Notes under the pieces: generated by a model | What the model was told of the DNA's origin: nothing | Seen by the model: the letters and a program-made list of their open reading frames with translations, nothing else | The model's database searches: none | Position numbers and translations under genes: made by a program | Shown here: piece by piece, positions 28,313-37,273 of the stretch | Layout of the letters: each line of letters opens with the position of its first letter | Position numbering within the stretch: the first letter of the stretch is position 1 | NCBI RefSeq assembly: GCF_010093225.1 | Contig: NZ_PDWM01000002.1 | Location: forward strand, 1 to 64,000 | Length of the DNA stretch: 64,000 bases | Direction: 5' to 3' | Source: Pseudoxanthomonas koreensis | Lineage (GTDB): Bacteria > Pseudomonadota > Gammaproteobacteria > Xanthomonadales > Xanthomonadaceae

Positions 28313-29566
28313 GTGAGTGTTTCGGCCACCGGTCCGCTCGGCGGGCAGCGGATCCTGTTGTGCGTGGGCGGCGGGATCGCCGCCTACAAGGCCCTGGAAC
28401 TGGTCCGCCGCCTGCGCGACGCGGGTGCGCAGGTGCAGGTGGCGATGACCGCCGGCGCCCAGCAGTTCGTCACCCCGCTCAGCTTCCAGGCGCTGTCCGG
28501 CCACCCGGCCCGCACCTCGCTGTGGGACAGCGCCGCCGAACAGGCCATGGGCCACCTGGAACTGGCGCGCTGGGCCGACCGCGTGCTGGTCGCCCCGGCC
28601 ACCGCCGACCTGCTGGCGCGGCTGGCCCATGGCCTGGCCGACGACCTGGTCACCACCCTGTGCCTGGCCAGCACCGCGCCGCTGACCGTGTGCCCGGCGA
28701 TGAACCACCGCATGTGGCAGCACCCGGCCACCCAGGCCAACGCCGCCACCCTGCGCGCGCGCGGGGTGCAGGTGCTGGGCCCCGACGACGGCCCGCTGGC
28801 CGAGGGCGAATCCGGCCCCGGTCGCCTGCGCGAGCCCGACGCCATCGTCGCCGCGCTGGCTGTTTCCCCCGTGGCGGCCGCCGCGTCCGCCAGCCCGGGC
28901 CTGCTGCAGGGCCTGAAGGTGGTGGTCAGCGCCGGCCCGACCTACGAGGACCTGGACCCGGTCCGCTACCTGGGCAACCGCAGCAGCGGCAAGATGGGCT
29001 TCGCGGTGGCCGCCAGCGCCGCCCGCCAGGGCGCACGGGTGGTGCTGGTCGCCGGCCCGGTGCAGCTGGACACCCCCACCGGCGTGCAGCGCGTGGACGT
29101 GCGTTCGGCGGTGCAGATGCGCGAGGCGGTGGCCGCCGCGCTGCCGGCCGACGTCTACATCGGCGCGGCCGCGGTGGCCGACTACACCCCGCGAGCGTTC
29201 TCGCCGAACAAGATCAAGAAGACCGGCAGCGGCGGCGAAGTGCTGGCGCTGGACCTGGTCCGCACCCCCGACATCCTGGCCGAGGTCGCACAGCGCGAAG
29301 ATGCCGGCCTGAAGCTGGTGGTCGGCTTCGCCGCCGAGACCGACAACGTCGCCGACTACGCCCGGCAGAAGCTCGAGGCCAAGCGCCTGGACCTGATCGT
29401 GGCCAACCGCGTCGGCGTGCCCGGCAGCGGCTTCGAGAGCGACGACAACGCGATGACCGCCTACTGGCACGGTGGCGAGCGCGATTTCCCGCCGGCGCCG
29501 AAGCTGCGCCTGGCCGACGGCCTGGTCGAGCTGGTCGCGCAGCGGCTGCGGGCGGACGCTCGATGA
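28313..29566 (+). CDS. coaBC: Bifunctional phosphopantothenoylcysteine decarboxylase/synthetase
   Basis: The 417-aa coenzyme A biosynthesis enzyme is a fusion. Residues 1-190 are the FMN-dependent CoaC decarboxylase ([28 protein letters not shown]). Residues 195-417 are the CTP-dependent CoaB synthetase ([20 protein letters not shown], then [12 protein letters not shown] and GFAAETDN). It starts at GTG 28313 with TAGGA upstream. The stop overlaps the dut start (ATGA), and PMM/PGM follows, a conserved coaBC-dut-algC order. Confidence 0.95.
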   Translation: MSVSATGPLGGQRILLCVGGGIAAYKALELVRRLRDAGAQVQVAMTAGAQQFVTPLSFQALSGHPARTSLWDSAAEQAMGHLELARWADRVLVAPATADLLARLAHGLADDLVTTLCLASTAPLTVCPAMNHRMWQHPATQANAATLRARGVQVLGPDDGPLAEGESGPGRLREPDAIVAALAVSPVAAAASASPGLLQGLKVVVSAGPTYEDLDPVRYLGNRSSGKMGFAVAASAARQGARVVLVAGPVQLDTPTGVQRVDVRSAVQMREAVAAALPADVYIGAAAVADYTPRAFSPNKIKKTGSGGEVLALDLVRTPDILAEVAQREDAGLKLVVGFAAETDNVADYARQKLEAKRLDLIVANRVGVPGSGFESDDNAMTAYWHGGERDFPPAPKLRLADGLVELVAQRLRADAR

Positions 29567-30030
29567 CCGCCGCCAGCCACGAACTGGAAGTGCGCCTGCT
29601 CGATCCGCGTTTCGGCGACAGCTGGCCGCTGCCCGAGTACGCCACCGCCGCCAGCGCCGGCATGGACCTGCGCGCGGCGCTGGAGACCGAGCTGCTGCTG
29701 CAGCCCGGCGATGCGGCGCTGGTGCCCAGCGGCCTGTCGATCCACGTCGCCGACCCGGGCCTGTGCGCGCTGGTGCTGCCGCGCTCCGGGCTGGGCCACC
29801 GCCACGGCATCGTCCTGGGCAACGGCACCGGCCTGATCGACGCCGACTACCAGGGCCCGCTGCTGATCAGCGTCTGGAACCGCGGCCGCGAGGCGTTCAC
29901 CATCCAGCCCGGCGACCGCATCGCCCAGCTGGTGTTGGCACCGATCGTGCGAGCGAAGTTGAAGGTGGTGGATACTTTCGCCGGCAGCGCCCGTGGCGAA
30001 GGCGGCTTCGGCCACACCGGGGTGCGATGA
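29563..30030 (+). CDS. dut: dUTP diphosphatase
   Basis: The 155-aa trimeric dUTPase hydrolyses dUTP to dUMP and pyrophosphate. All five motifs are visible: [50 protein letters not shown] and GEGGFGHTG. It starts with the ATGA overlap at the end of coaBC, indicating translational coupling. Confidence 0.96.
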   Translation: MTAASHELEVRLLDPRFGDSWPLPEYATAASAGMDLRAALETELLLQPGDAALVPSGLSIHVADPGLCALVLPRSGLGHRHGIVLGNGTGLIDADYQGPLLISVWNRGREAFTIQPGDRIAQLVLAPIVRAKLKVVDTFAGSARGEGGFGHTGVR

Positions 30031-30050
30031 ACAGGGGGAAAGGTCCGAGC

Positions 30051-32375
30051 ATGAGCGATACGGTTGCGAGCCGGCAGGTGTCCGGCCAGTTCAGGAAGAG
30101 CGCCCCGTTGCTGGCGGTGCTGCTGGCGTTGCTGGCCGCGTGGTTCGGCTGGAGCGGCGTCTCGCAGTGGCGCGCCGATGCGCGCGAATCGCAGCTGTCC
30201 GCCGCACGCGACCAACTGGTGGAAGCGACCTCGGCCGTGGTCGCGGCACAGGCCCGCACCCTGGGCGAAAAGCTCGAACTCGAAGCGGTGCAGGCCGCGC
30301 TGGCCGCCGGCGATACCAGTGCCGCCGCCGCCGCGCTCGCCAGCAACTGGGAGGGCGTGGAGCAGGCGCATGTCCTGCGCGCCGACCTGGGCGCGGCCTA
30401 TGCCGACGCCGCCCGCTTCGGCTACGCCCGCCTGGGCCTGCTCGAGCGGGCGATGAACGAAGGCGCGGCGGTGGCCGCGGTGGTGCGCGAGGAAGGCAGC
30501 GCGCGCCTCGGCGTGGCCGCGCCGGCCACCCTGGCCGGCACGCCGGCAGTGGCCTACGCGCGCCTGCCGCTGGCCCGGCTGACCGCGGCCCTGGACCAGG
30601 CGGCGGTGCCGGGCGGCAGCTACCTGGCGCTGCGCCAGGGCGGCTACAACGTCGCCGAACGCGGCGACACCGCGCTGGCCGGCAGCGCCGACGTGCTGTC
30701 CCGTCCGGTCGGCAAGACCGGCCTGCGCGTGGTGGCGGCGGTGCCGGACGTGGCTGCCGGTCCGCTGGGCCTGGGCGCCGTGCCCTGCCTGGTGGCGGCG
30801 GTGCTGCTGGCGCTGCTGGCGGTGGCGGCCATGCTCATGGCCCGCGGCAAGCTGCCGCAGCTGCGGCGCAAGCCCGCGGCCGCCGATGGCGACGAGGAAC
30901 TGCCGACCCTGGGCCAGACCATCCAGCGCGACCAGGAAGCTGCTCCGGCCGCCCCGGTGCGGGTGGCGCCGGTGGTGGCCGAGGCGCAGCTGGAGGCCGG
31001 GATCTTCCGCGCCTACGACATCCGCGGCGTGGTCGGCCGCGAACTCACCCCGCAGGTGGCCGCGTGGATCGGCCAGGCCATCGGCAGCGTGATGGCCGAG
31101 CAGGGCCTGACCGACATCGTGGTCGGCCGCGACGGCCGCCTGTCCGGGCCGGAGCTGGCCGGCGGCCTGGTCGAAGGCCTGCGCAAGGCCGGCCGCAACG
31201 TGATCGACGTGGGCATGGTGCCGACCCCGGTGGTGTACTTCGCCGCCTACCACCTGCGCGCCGGCAGCGGCGTGGCGGTGACCGGCGGCCACAACCCGCC
31301 GGACTACAACGGCTTCAAGATCGTGGTCGGCGGCGAGACCCTGTCCGGCGCGGCGATCCAGGATCTGTACGCGCGCATCCGCGAAGGCCGCCTGCTCGAG
31401 GCCGAGAGCGCCGGTTCGCTGCAGCAGCAGCCGGTCGACGAGGACTACATCCGCCGCATCGCCGATGACGTGCAGCTGGAGCGGCCGTTGAAGGTAGTGG
31501 TCGATGCCGGCAACGGCGTGGCCGGCGACATCGCGCCGCGCCTGCTCGAAGCGATCGGCGCCGAGGTGATCCCGCTGTACTGCGACGTGGACGGCAGCTT
31601 CCCCAACCACCACCCGGACCCGAGCGAGCCGCACAACCTCGAGGACCTGGTGCAGATGGTCAAGCGTTTCGACGCCGACCTGGGCCTGGCCTTCGACGGC
31701 GACGGCGACCGCCTGGGCGTGGTGACCAAGGAAGGCCAGATCATCTTCCCCGACCGCCTGCTGATGCTGTTCGCGGCCGACGTGCTGCAGCGCAATCCCG
31801 GCGCGCTGGTGATCTACGACGTCAAGTGCACCGGCAAGCTGTCCGACTACATCCTGCGCCACGGCGGCAGCCCGATGATGTGGAAGACCGGGCATTCGCT
31901 GATCAAGTCGAAGATGCGCGAGACCGAGGCCGAGCTGGCCGGCGAGATGAGCGGCCACTTCTTCTTCAAGGAGCGCTGGTACGGCTTCGACGACGGCCTT
32001 TACTCGGCCGCGCGCCTGCTGGAGATCCTGGCCGGTCGCTTCGAGACGCCCAGCGAAGTGCTGAACGAACTGCCCGACGCCGTGTCCACGCCCGAGATCA
32101 AGGTGCCCGTGCAGGACGACCCGCACGTGCTGGTGGCGCAGTTCGCGCGCGCAGCGCAGGCCGACGACACGCCGTTCGCCGGCGCCCGCCTGACCACCAT
32201 CGACGGCCTGCGCGCGGACTGGAACGACGGCTGGGGCCTGCTGCGCGCCTCCAACACCACCCCGGTGCTGGTGCTGCGCTTCGAGGCCGACAACGAAGCG
32301 GCGCTGGAACGGATCAAGGCCCTCTACCGCGACCAGCTGCGCACGATCATGCCGGACGCGGCGCTGGACCTGTAG
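30051..32375 (+). CDS. algC: Membrane-anchored phosphomannomutase/phosphoglucomutase, catalytic Ser replaced by Gly
   Basis: The 774-aa product has an N-terminal extension of about 310 residues: two transmembrane helices (LLAVLLALLAAWFGW; PCLVAAVLLALLAVAAMLMA) around a periplasmic domain. The PMM/PGM core follows. Core motifs are largely intact: the metal loop FDGDGDRLGVV, the sugar loop GEMSGHFFFKERW and the phosphate loop RASNTTPVLVLRF. The phosphoserine loop, however, reads TGGHNPPDYNGF (codons GGC GGC) where the family has TGSHNP, so the phosphoryl-carrying Ser is Gly. Such enzymes feed sugar nucleotides for LPS and exopolysaccharide. ATG 30051 is preferred; ATG 30027 overlapping dut is possible. 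The TAG stop lies in a GTAG repeat. Confidence 0.9.
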   Translation: MSDTVASRQVSGQFRKSAPLLAVLLALLAAWFGWSGVSQWRADARESQLSAARDQLVEATSAVVAAQARTLGEKLELEAVQAALAAGDTSAAAAALASNWEGVEQAHVLRADLGAAYADAARFGYARLGLLERAMNEGAAVAAVVREEGSARLGVAAPATLAGTPAVAYARLPLARLTAALDQAAVPGGSYLALRQGGYNVAERGDTALAGSADVLSRPVGKTGLRVVAAVPDVAAGPLGLGAVPCLVAAVLLALLAVAAMLMARGKLPQLRRKPAAADGDEELPTLGQTIQRDQEAAPAAPVRVAPVVAEAQLEAGIFRAYDIRGVVGRELTPQVAAWIGQAIGSVMAEQGLTDIVVGRDGRLSGPELAGGLVEGLRKAGRNVIDVGMVPTPVVYFAAYHLRAGSGVAVTGGHNPPDYNGFKIVVGGETLSGAAIQDLYARIREGRLLEAESAGSLQQQPVDEDYIRRIADDVQLERPLKVVVDAGNGVAGDIAPRLLEAIGAEVIPLYCDVDGSFPNHHPDPSEPHNLEDLVQMVKRFDADLGLAFDGDGDRLGVVTKEGQIIFPDRLLMLFAADVLQRNPGALVIYDVKCTGKLSDYILRHGGSPMMWKTGHSLIKSKMRETEAELAGEMSGHFFFKERWYGFDDGLYSAARLLEILAGRFETPSEVLNELPDAVSTPEIKVPVQDDPHVLVAQFARAAQADDTPFAGARLTTIDGLRADWNDGWGLLRASNTTPVLVLRFEADNEAALERIKALYRDQLRTIMPDAALDL

Positions 32376-32510
32376 GAGCCCACTTCAGGGGGCGACCCGG
32401 CGTGGCCGGATCGTAGCAGCGGTCAACGTGACCGCTCGGTCCCTGGCCGTGGGCGTTCAACGCGGCGCCTGCCAACGGGATCGGGTCGCCCCCTGAAGTG
32501 GCCTCCTACA
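32371..32510. repeat. GTAG-type palindromic repeat pair
   Basis: 28-bp arms TGTAGGAGCCCACTTCAGGG... (32371-32398) and the complement (32483-32510) differ at one position and enclose an 84-bp spacer. It provides the stop codon of the PMM/PGM gene and fills the gap before the converging gene. Confidence 0.88.
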
Positions 32511-32520
32511 ACGGCAGGCG

Positions 32521-33231
32521 CTACTGCTTCGGCGCGGGCGGCAGGTCGATCGCGGCGGTGTGCGTGCCGGGGAGGTCGCCGGACTTCAGTTCGCGGTAGC
32601 GCTGCAGGATCTGCTCGATTTCCACGTCCAGCTCGGCGCGCTGGCGCTCGAAGCTGGCCTGCAGCGTGGTGTGGTAGAGCAGCTGCGCGTGGCGGATGCG
32701 GATGTCGCCGGCCAGCTTGTCGGGGATGGGTTTGCCACCGAGTTCGCGCTCACCGGCGGTGCGCAGCAGGGTGACCAGGCCCTCGCGCAGGCTGGTGACG
32801 TTGTAGCGCGCGGTCTGGATGCTGTTGTCGACCAGCGTCACCCGTTCGGCGAACACCCGCCGCAGTTCGTCCTCGCTCTGGAACGAAGTCAGCAGGGCCT
32901 GTTCGGTGCGGCGGCGGGTTTCCTGGGCCAGCGCCTCGGACCGGCGCTGCGCCTCGGCCGCGGCCTGCTCGGCGCGCTCCTCGTCGGTGAGCGCGCGCTG
33001 CACCTCGCCGGTGCGCATGCCGCTGCTGACGCTGATTTCCTCGCGCGCGGCGGCCATGGCCTCCGGCGGCAGCGAGTCGGCGCCCTTGCGCTGGCCGTCC
33101 TCGTTCCAGCAGTAGAGCTTCTTGCTGGCTTCCTTCTTGTCCTGGGCCGCTGCCGTCAACGCCGGCAGGACCAGGCCGGCGGCGAGCAGCGCCAGCGCGG
33201 AGCGATGCAATGTCGTCTTCGATGGCGTCAC
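32521..33231 (-). CDS. Exported DUF4124-like coiled-coil protein
   Basis: GTG 33231 after an AGGGGGC gives a 236-aa product with a signal peptide (SALALLAAGLVLPALTAAAQ). Residues 28-60 (KKLYCWNEDGQRKGADSLPPEA) resemble the DUF4124 motif, here with Cys-Trp. The rest is highly helical and charged (EERAEQAAAEAQRRSEALAQ; FERQRAELDVEIEQILQRYR), predicting a periplasmic coiled coil. The function is unknown. It lies 19 bp downstream of pyrE. Confidence 0.78.
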   Translation of the reverse strand: MTPSKTTLHRSALALLAAGLVLPALTAAAQDKKEASKKLYCWNEDGQRKGADSLPPEAMAAAREEISVSSGMRTGEVQRALTDEERAEQAAAEAQRRSEALAQETRRRTEQALLTSFQSEDELRRVFAERVTLVDNSIQTARYNVTSLREGLVTLLRTAGERELGGKPIPDKLAGDIRIRHAQLLYHTTLQASFERQRAELDVEIEQILQRYRELKSGDLPGTHTAAIDLPPAPKQ

Positions 33232-33250
33232 GGCAGCCCCCTGCTGACAG

Positions 33251-33910
33251 TCAGCCTGTTGGATCGCAGCCGTAGCGGGCCCGGTAGGCCAGCAGCGGGG
33301 CGCGGAATTCCGCCAGTTTCTCGTTCCCGTCGGCGAATGCAAGCGGGTCGGCCAGCCCGGCCACCGCCAGCACCGGCACGCCGGCCTGCGCGGCCACGGC
33401 CTGCGCGGCCGAACGGCGGTCGCCTTCGGCGGCGATCTCCTGGCGGTCCAGCGCGACGACAATGCCGGCCACGCTGCCACCGGCGGCGGTGATGATCGCC
33501 AGCGCCTCGCGGATCGCGGTGCCGGCGGTGATCACATCGTCCACCACCAGCACCCGGCGCCCGGCCAGCGGCGCGCCGATCAGGTTGCCGCCCTCGCCGT
33601 GGGCCTTGGCTTCCTTGCGGTTGAACGCCAGCGGCAGGTCGCGGCCGCGGCGCGCGTATTCACAGGCCACGGCGGTGGCCAGCGGGATGCCCTTGTAGGC
33701 GGGGCCGAACAGCAGGTCGAACTCCAGGCCGGAGGCGTCGATGGCGTCGGCGTAGCAGGCGGCCAGCGCGGCGATGCTGGCGCCGCCGTCGAAGCGGCCG
33801 GCGTTGAAGAAATAGGGGGAGACGCGGCCGGACTTGAGGGTGAACTCGCCGAAGCGCAGGGCGTCGGCGTCCAGGGCCAGCTGCAGGAAGCGGGTGCGGT
33901 GGGTGGACAT
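33251..33910 (-). CDS. pyrE: Orotate phosphoribosyltransferase
   Basis: The 219-aa product makes OMP from orotate and PRPP in pyrimidine synthesis. The PRPP motif VLVVDDVITAGTA is intact. LKSGRVSPYFFNAGRF and FGPAYKGIPLA are family signatures, and the flexible-loop segment AFNRKEAKAHGEGG is present. ATG 33910 starts MSTHRTRFLQLALDADAL. It is divergent from the toxin-antitoxin pair. Confidence 0.96.
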   Translation of the reverse strand: MSTHRTRFLQLALDADALRFGEFTLKSGRVSPYFFNAGRFDGGASIAALAACYADAIDASGLEFDLLFGPAYKGIPLATAVACEYARRGRDLPLAFNRKEAKAHGEGGNLIGAPLAGRRVLVVDDVITAGTAIREALAIITAAGGSVAGIVVALDRQEIAAEGDRRSAAQAVAAQAGVPVLAVAGLADPLAFADGNEKLAEFRAPLLAYRARYGCDPTG

Positions 33911-33985
33911 CGGGAGAGATGGGGGACAGGGCGGGACAGGATACCGGTCCGCTCCCCGGGGTCAGCTGGGCGGGCAGTGCGACGC

Positions 33986-34014
33986 TTGCAGGAATATGCA
34001 AGTAAGTATATATT
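33986..34014 (+). promoter_or_regulatory. Promoter with palindromic operator of the toxin-antitoxin operon
   Basis: -35 TTGCAG (33986-33991), a 17-bp spacer and -10 TATATT (34009-34014). An inverted repeat ttgca-ggaata-tgcaa (33986-34001) covers the -35 region and is a candidate site for the antitoxin. This is one of the most AT-rich spots in the region. Confidence 0.6.
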
Positions 34015-34022
34015 TCCGGGCC

Positions 34023-34337
34023 ATGAAGGAGCTGCACTGGATCGGCACGTCATTGGATGACTTGCGCGGGTTCCCGGCGGATGCACGGGCCGAAGCGGGT
34101 ACGGACCTGCGTCGCGTCCAGCAAGGGGTCGATCCACGGGACTGGAAGCCCATGCCGGATGTCGGTGCAGGTACCCGGGAGATCCGCATCCGCACCCAGG
34201 ATGGTGCTTTCAGGGTCTTCTACGTGGTCGAGAGCGCCACGGACGTCTACGTGTTGCATGCCTTCCAGAAGAAGAGCCAGAAGACCACGGCCAGAGACAT
34301 TGAGAAGGGCAAGTCCCGGTACAGACTGATTCCATGA
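34023..34337 (+). CDS. higB: HigB/Gp49-type toxin of a type II toxin-antitoxin pair
   Basis: The 104-aa RelE/ParE-fold protein is of the phage Gp49-like (DUF891) group: MKELHWIGTSLDDLRGFPADA, MPDVGAGTREIRIRTQDGAFRVFYVVE and the C-terminal LHAFQKKSQKTTARDIEKGKSRY. Members are ribosome-dependent mRNA endonucleases. The toxin gene precedes the antitoxin gene, the reversed order typical of higBA. ATG 34023 lies just past the promoter with little leader. Confidence 0.85.
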   Translation: MKELHWIGTSLDDLRGFPADARAEAGTDLRRVQQGVDPRDWKPMPDVGAGTREIRIRTQDGAFRVFYVVESATDVYVLHAFQKKSQKTTARDIEKGKSRYRLIP

Positions 34338-34351
34338 AAGAGAGGTGCCCC

Positions 34352-34654
34352 ATGCGCAAGAGTGCCAGGGACGAAAACAGCATCACGACTTCCAGCGGCA
34401 ATGTCTTCGCCGACCTCGGGTTCGACGAGGCCGAGGCCCAGGTGCTCGCGCTTCGCGCGGACCTGATGGTGCAGCTCGAGCAGACGATCAAGGCGCGCAA
34501 GATGACCCAGGTTGCGGCCTCCAAGGTCCTGGGCGTGAGCCAGGGCCGGGTGTCCGACCTGGCCCGGGGGAAGGTCGAGAAGTTCAGCCTCGACATGCTT
34601 GTCACCTTTGCGGCCAAGCTGGGAAAGCCGGCCAGGATCGAACTGTCGGCCTGA
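34352..34654 (+). CDS. higA: HigA-type XRE-family antitoxin
   Basis: The 100-aa product has a helix-turn-helix at about residues 45-95 (RKMTQVAASKVLGVSQGRVSDLARGKVEKF) of the COG5606 type paired with Gp49-like toxins. ATG 34352 is favoured by GAGAGG just upstream; an in-frame ATG at 34334 overlaps the toxin stop. It should neutralise the toxin and, by binding the palindrome at 33986-34001, repress the operon. Confidence 0.85.
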   Translation: MRKSARDENSITTSSGNVFADLGFDEAEAQVLALRADLMVQLEQTIKARKMTQVAASKVLGVSQGRVSDLARGKVEKFSLDMLVTFAAKLGKPARIELSA

Positions 34655-34693
34655 TGTTCAGGCTGCGCGCGGTGGTTGGTCGCGGGAAGGGGC

Positions 34694-34711
34694 AGCGGGG
34701 CAAGCCCCGCT
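34694..34711. repeat. GCGGGGC hairpin repeat
   Basis: agcggggcaagccccgct, followed by CTAC, is a perfect short hairpin. The same motif recurs at 37274-37291, 50406-50423 and (variant) 63957-63974. Confidence 0.75.
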
Positions 34712-34789
34712 CTACAGGCGAGGCTGGCGGATACGCCGGGGGGCGGCTGGATTCGCTAGGCTAGGCGCTGGCCTGTCCCGGTTTTTTGC

Positions 34790-35608
34790 ATGCGCATCAT
34801 CAGCTTCAACGCCAACGGCATCCGTTCCGCGGCGACCAAGGGGTTCTTTGACTGGCTCGACGCGCAGCAGGCCGACGTGGTCTGCCTGCAGGAGACCAAG
34901 GCGCAGGAGGACCAGCTGACCGATCCGCGCTTCCGGCCCGACGGGCACCACTGCTTCTACCGCGACGCCAGCACCAGGAAGGGCTACAGCGGCGTGGCGA
35001 TCTACGCCAGGCGCGAGCCGGACGAAGTACGCACGGCGCTGGGGCGGCCGGACTTCGACGAGGAGGGGCGTTATATCGAAGCGCGCTTCGGCAACCTCAG
35101 CGTAGTCTCGTTCTACATTCCGTCCGGGTCGTCGGGCGAGCTGCGACAGGGCTACAAGTTCCAGGTGATGGAGTGGCTGAAACCCATCCTGGACGAATGG
35201 CTGGCCAGCGGCCGCGACTACGTGCTGTGCGGTGACTGGAACATCGTCCGTTCGCGGCTGGACATCAGGAACTGGACCTCGAACCAGAAGAATTCCGGTT
35301 GCCTGCCGCCGGAGCGGTCATGGCTGAACGGGATGCTTGGCGCTGACGCCGGCAGCGACGGCACGTCGCAACGGCCGGTCGCGCAGGGCTGGGTCGACGC
35401 GTACCGCGTGCTGCATCCGGAAGGCCAGGACTACACCTGGTGGAGCAACCGCGGCGCGGCGCGGGCCAACAACGTCGGTTGGCGGATCGACTACCAGTTC
35501 GCCACGCCGTCGCTGCGTGAGCGGCTGCGTGGCTGCTCGATCTACCGCGAGCAGCGCTTCTCCGACCACGCGCCGTTCACCGTGGACTACGCGGACGGCG
35601 GCAAGTGA
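34790..35608 (+). CDS. xth: Exodeoxyribonuclease III
   Basis: The 272-aa AP-endonuclease/exonuclease of the EEP superfamily processes abasic sites in base-excision repair. Motifs: ISFNANGIRSA (metal Asn), CLQETKAQEDQ (catalytic Glu), SFYIPSGSSGELRQGYKF, LCGDWNIVRSRLDIRNW (Asp/Asn), the late WWSNRGAARANNVGWRIDYQ and the terminal FSDHAPFTVDY (Asp-His). The stop overlaps the GTG start of the permease gene by four bases. Confidence 0.95.
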   Translation: MRIISFNANGIRSAATKGFFDWLDAQQADVVCLQETKAQEDQLTDPRFRPDGHHCFYRDASTRKGYSGVAIYARREPDEVRTALGRPDFDEEGRYIEARFGNLSVVSFYIPSGSSGELRQGYKFQVMEWLKPILDEWLASGRDYVLCGDWNIVRSRLDIRNWTSNQKNSGCLPPERSWLNGMLGADAGSDGTSQRPVAQGWVDAYRVLHPEGQDYTWWSNRGAARANNVGWRIDYQFATPSLRERLRGCSIYREQRFSDHAPFTVDYADGGK

Positions 35609-36942
35609 GCGCAGGCGTGCCGGAAACGACGGAAACCACGCCCGCGCCGCCGGCGAAGCCCGCATACAAGGGCTGGGCCGGCATCCGCCGCGCCTTCGGC
35701 ACGCCGTCGGCGCTGACCCTGGCCTTCCTCGGCTTCGGCTGCGGCCTGCCGTTCCTGCCGATCGCGTCGATGACCCTGTCCACGCGCCTGCGCGATTCGG
35801 GGCTGGAGCTGCACGACATCGGCCTGATCAGCCTGGCCAGCTTCTTCTACCTGTTCAAGTTCCTGTGGGCGCCGCTGCTGGACCGCTACGTGTTCAGGCC
35901 GTTGGGTTTCCTCGGCCGCCGCCGTTCGTGGCTGTTCGCCGCGCAGCTGGGCGTGGGCGCGGGCCTGGCGGCGCTGGCGTTCCCCCGGCCGGAGCTGGGC
36001 GTGGCGCCGCTGGTGGGCTGGGTGCTGTTCTGCTCCTTCGCCGGTGCCACCCAGGATTCGGTGGTGGACGCCTACCGCATCGAGGTCGCGCCGGCCGACG
36101 CGCAGGCGGCGCTGGCGGCGACCTACACCCTGGGCTACCGCATCGGCCTGATCCTCGGCGGCGCCGGCGCGCTGTACCTGGCCGACTTCGCCGGCTGGAA
36201 GGTGGCCTACCTGGGCATGGCTGCGCTGATGGCGCTGCCGCTGCTGGCCACGCTGCTCAGCCGCGAACCGGCGGCGGTGGAACTGACGGTGCAACGCCGG
36301 ATCGATTTCATCGGCGCGTTCTGGCAGCCGTTCTCGAGCTTTTTCCGCAACAACGGCGTGACCTTCGGCATCGCCCTGCTGGTGTTCGTGGGCCTGTTCA
36401 CGTTCCCCGACCAGGTGATCGGGGTGATGGCCGGGCCGTTCTACCTGGACTCCGGCTACACCAAGGCCGACATCGCCACGGTGTCCAAGCTGTACGGGAT
36501 CTGGGCCGGGATCGGCGGCGCGTTCCTGGGGGGGGTGTGCGTGGCCGCGTTCGGCTTCCGGCGGATGCTGCTGGTGGCGGCGCTGGGGGTGGCGCTGTCG
36601 AACCTGGCGTTCCTGCTGATGGCGCAGTATCCGTCGCAGATCTGGGCGTTCTACGCGGCGATCACCGCCGACAACGTGGCCCAGGGTTTCGCCGGGACCA
36701 CCCTGGTGGCGTTCATGTCCTCGCTCACCGACCGCAACTTCACCGCCACCCAGTTCGCGCTGATGGTGTCGCTGGCCAACCTGCCGGGCAAGTTCGCCGG
36801 CGGGCTGTCCGGTTACGTGGTGGAGGCCAGTTCGTACGCGACCTTCTTCACCCTCAGCGCGCTGACCGTGGTGCCCACGCTGCTGCTGCTGGCCTGGCTG
36901 TGGCGCCGGATCCGCGAAACGGCGGCGCCGGCGGCCGGCTGA
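35605..36942 (+). CDS. ampG: AmpG-like MFS muropeptide permease
   Basis: The 445-aa product with 12 predicted helices belongs to the AmpG-type MFS branch: FGCGLPFLPIASMTLSTRLRD, KFLWAPLLDRYVFRPLGFLG and GATQDSVVDAYRIE are the diagnostic segments. AmpG imports GlcNAc-anhydroMurNAc muropeptides for cell-wall recycling. anmK, which phosphorylates anhydroMurNAc, lies 7 kb away in the same window. It starts at GTG 35605 (GTGA overlap with xth), suggesting coupling. Confidence 0.85.
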   Translation: MSAGVPETTETTPAPPAKPAYKGWAGIRRAFGTPSALTLAFLGFGCGLPFLPIASMTLSTRLRDSGLELHDIGLISLASFFYLFKFLWAPLLDRYVFRPLGFLGRRRSWLFAAQLGVGAGLAALAFPRPELGVAPLVGWVLFCSFAGATQDSVVDAYRIEVAPADAQAALAATYTLGYRIGLILGGAGALYLADFAGWKVAYLGMAALMALPLLATLLSREPAAVELTVQRRIDFIGAFWQPFSSFFRNNGVTFGIALLVFVGLFTFPDQVIGVMAGPFYLDSGYTKADIATVSKLYGIWAGIGGAFLGGVCVAAFGFRRMLLVAALGVALSNLAFLLMAQYPSQIWAFYAAITADNVAQGFAGTTLVAFMSSLTDRNFTATQFALMVSLANLPGKFAGGLSGYVVEASSYATFFTLSALTVVPTLLLLAWLWRRIRETAAPAAG

Positions 36943-37013
36943 ACGCACGGCCGCCCGGGTTGGCGGCCTGCGTTCGATCCGTGGCAGTCTTGCAGCAGCC
37001 ACAGGGGGCCGCC

Positions 37014-37244
37014 ATGACCGATCTTGTGCTCCGCGACATCGACCCGATCCTGGCCGACCGCATCCGCCGGGTGTCGGTGGCGCGCGGCTGGAGCGAACAC
37101 GAGACCATCCTGCACCTGCTGGAGCAGGGGCTGTTCGCTTCGGAGGAGGAAGTCCGCGGCGGCGGCTTCGAGGACCTGGAAGTGGACGCGCTGGCCGATG
37201 CCATCGCCGCGCTGAAGGACGTGCCGGCGGGCAAGGGGTTCTGA
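37014..37244 (+). CDS. Small FitA/Arc-type ribbon-helix-helix protein
   Basis: The 76-aa product: LVLRDIDPILADRIRRVSVA, then ARGWSEHETILHLLEQGLF, fits the N-terminal RHH of FitA-like antitoxins, and an acidic tail (EEEVRGGGFEDLEVDALADA) could bind a toxin. No PIN-domain partner is adjacent, so it is an orphan antitoxin-like regulator or a stand-alone repressor. ATG 37014 follows GGGGGCC. Confidence 0.6.
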   Translation: MTDLVLRDIDPILADRIRRVSVARGWSEHETILHLLEQGLFASEEEVRGGGFEDLEVDALADAIAALKDVPAGKGF

Positions 37245-37273
37245 GGCCGGCATTCCGTGGTCGCAGGAAGAGC

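Noticed and set aside
35337..37244. A 635-codon plus-strand frame across xth, ampG and the RHH gene
   Set aside because: It is a shadow frame out of register with both named genes until its last 77 codons, which are the RHH gene.
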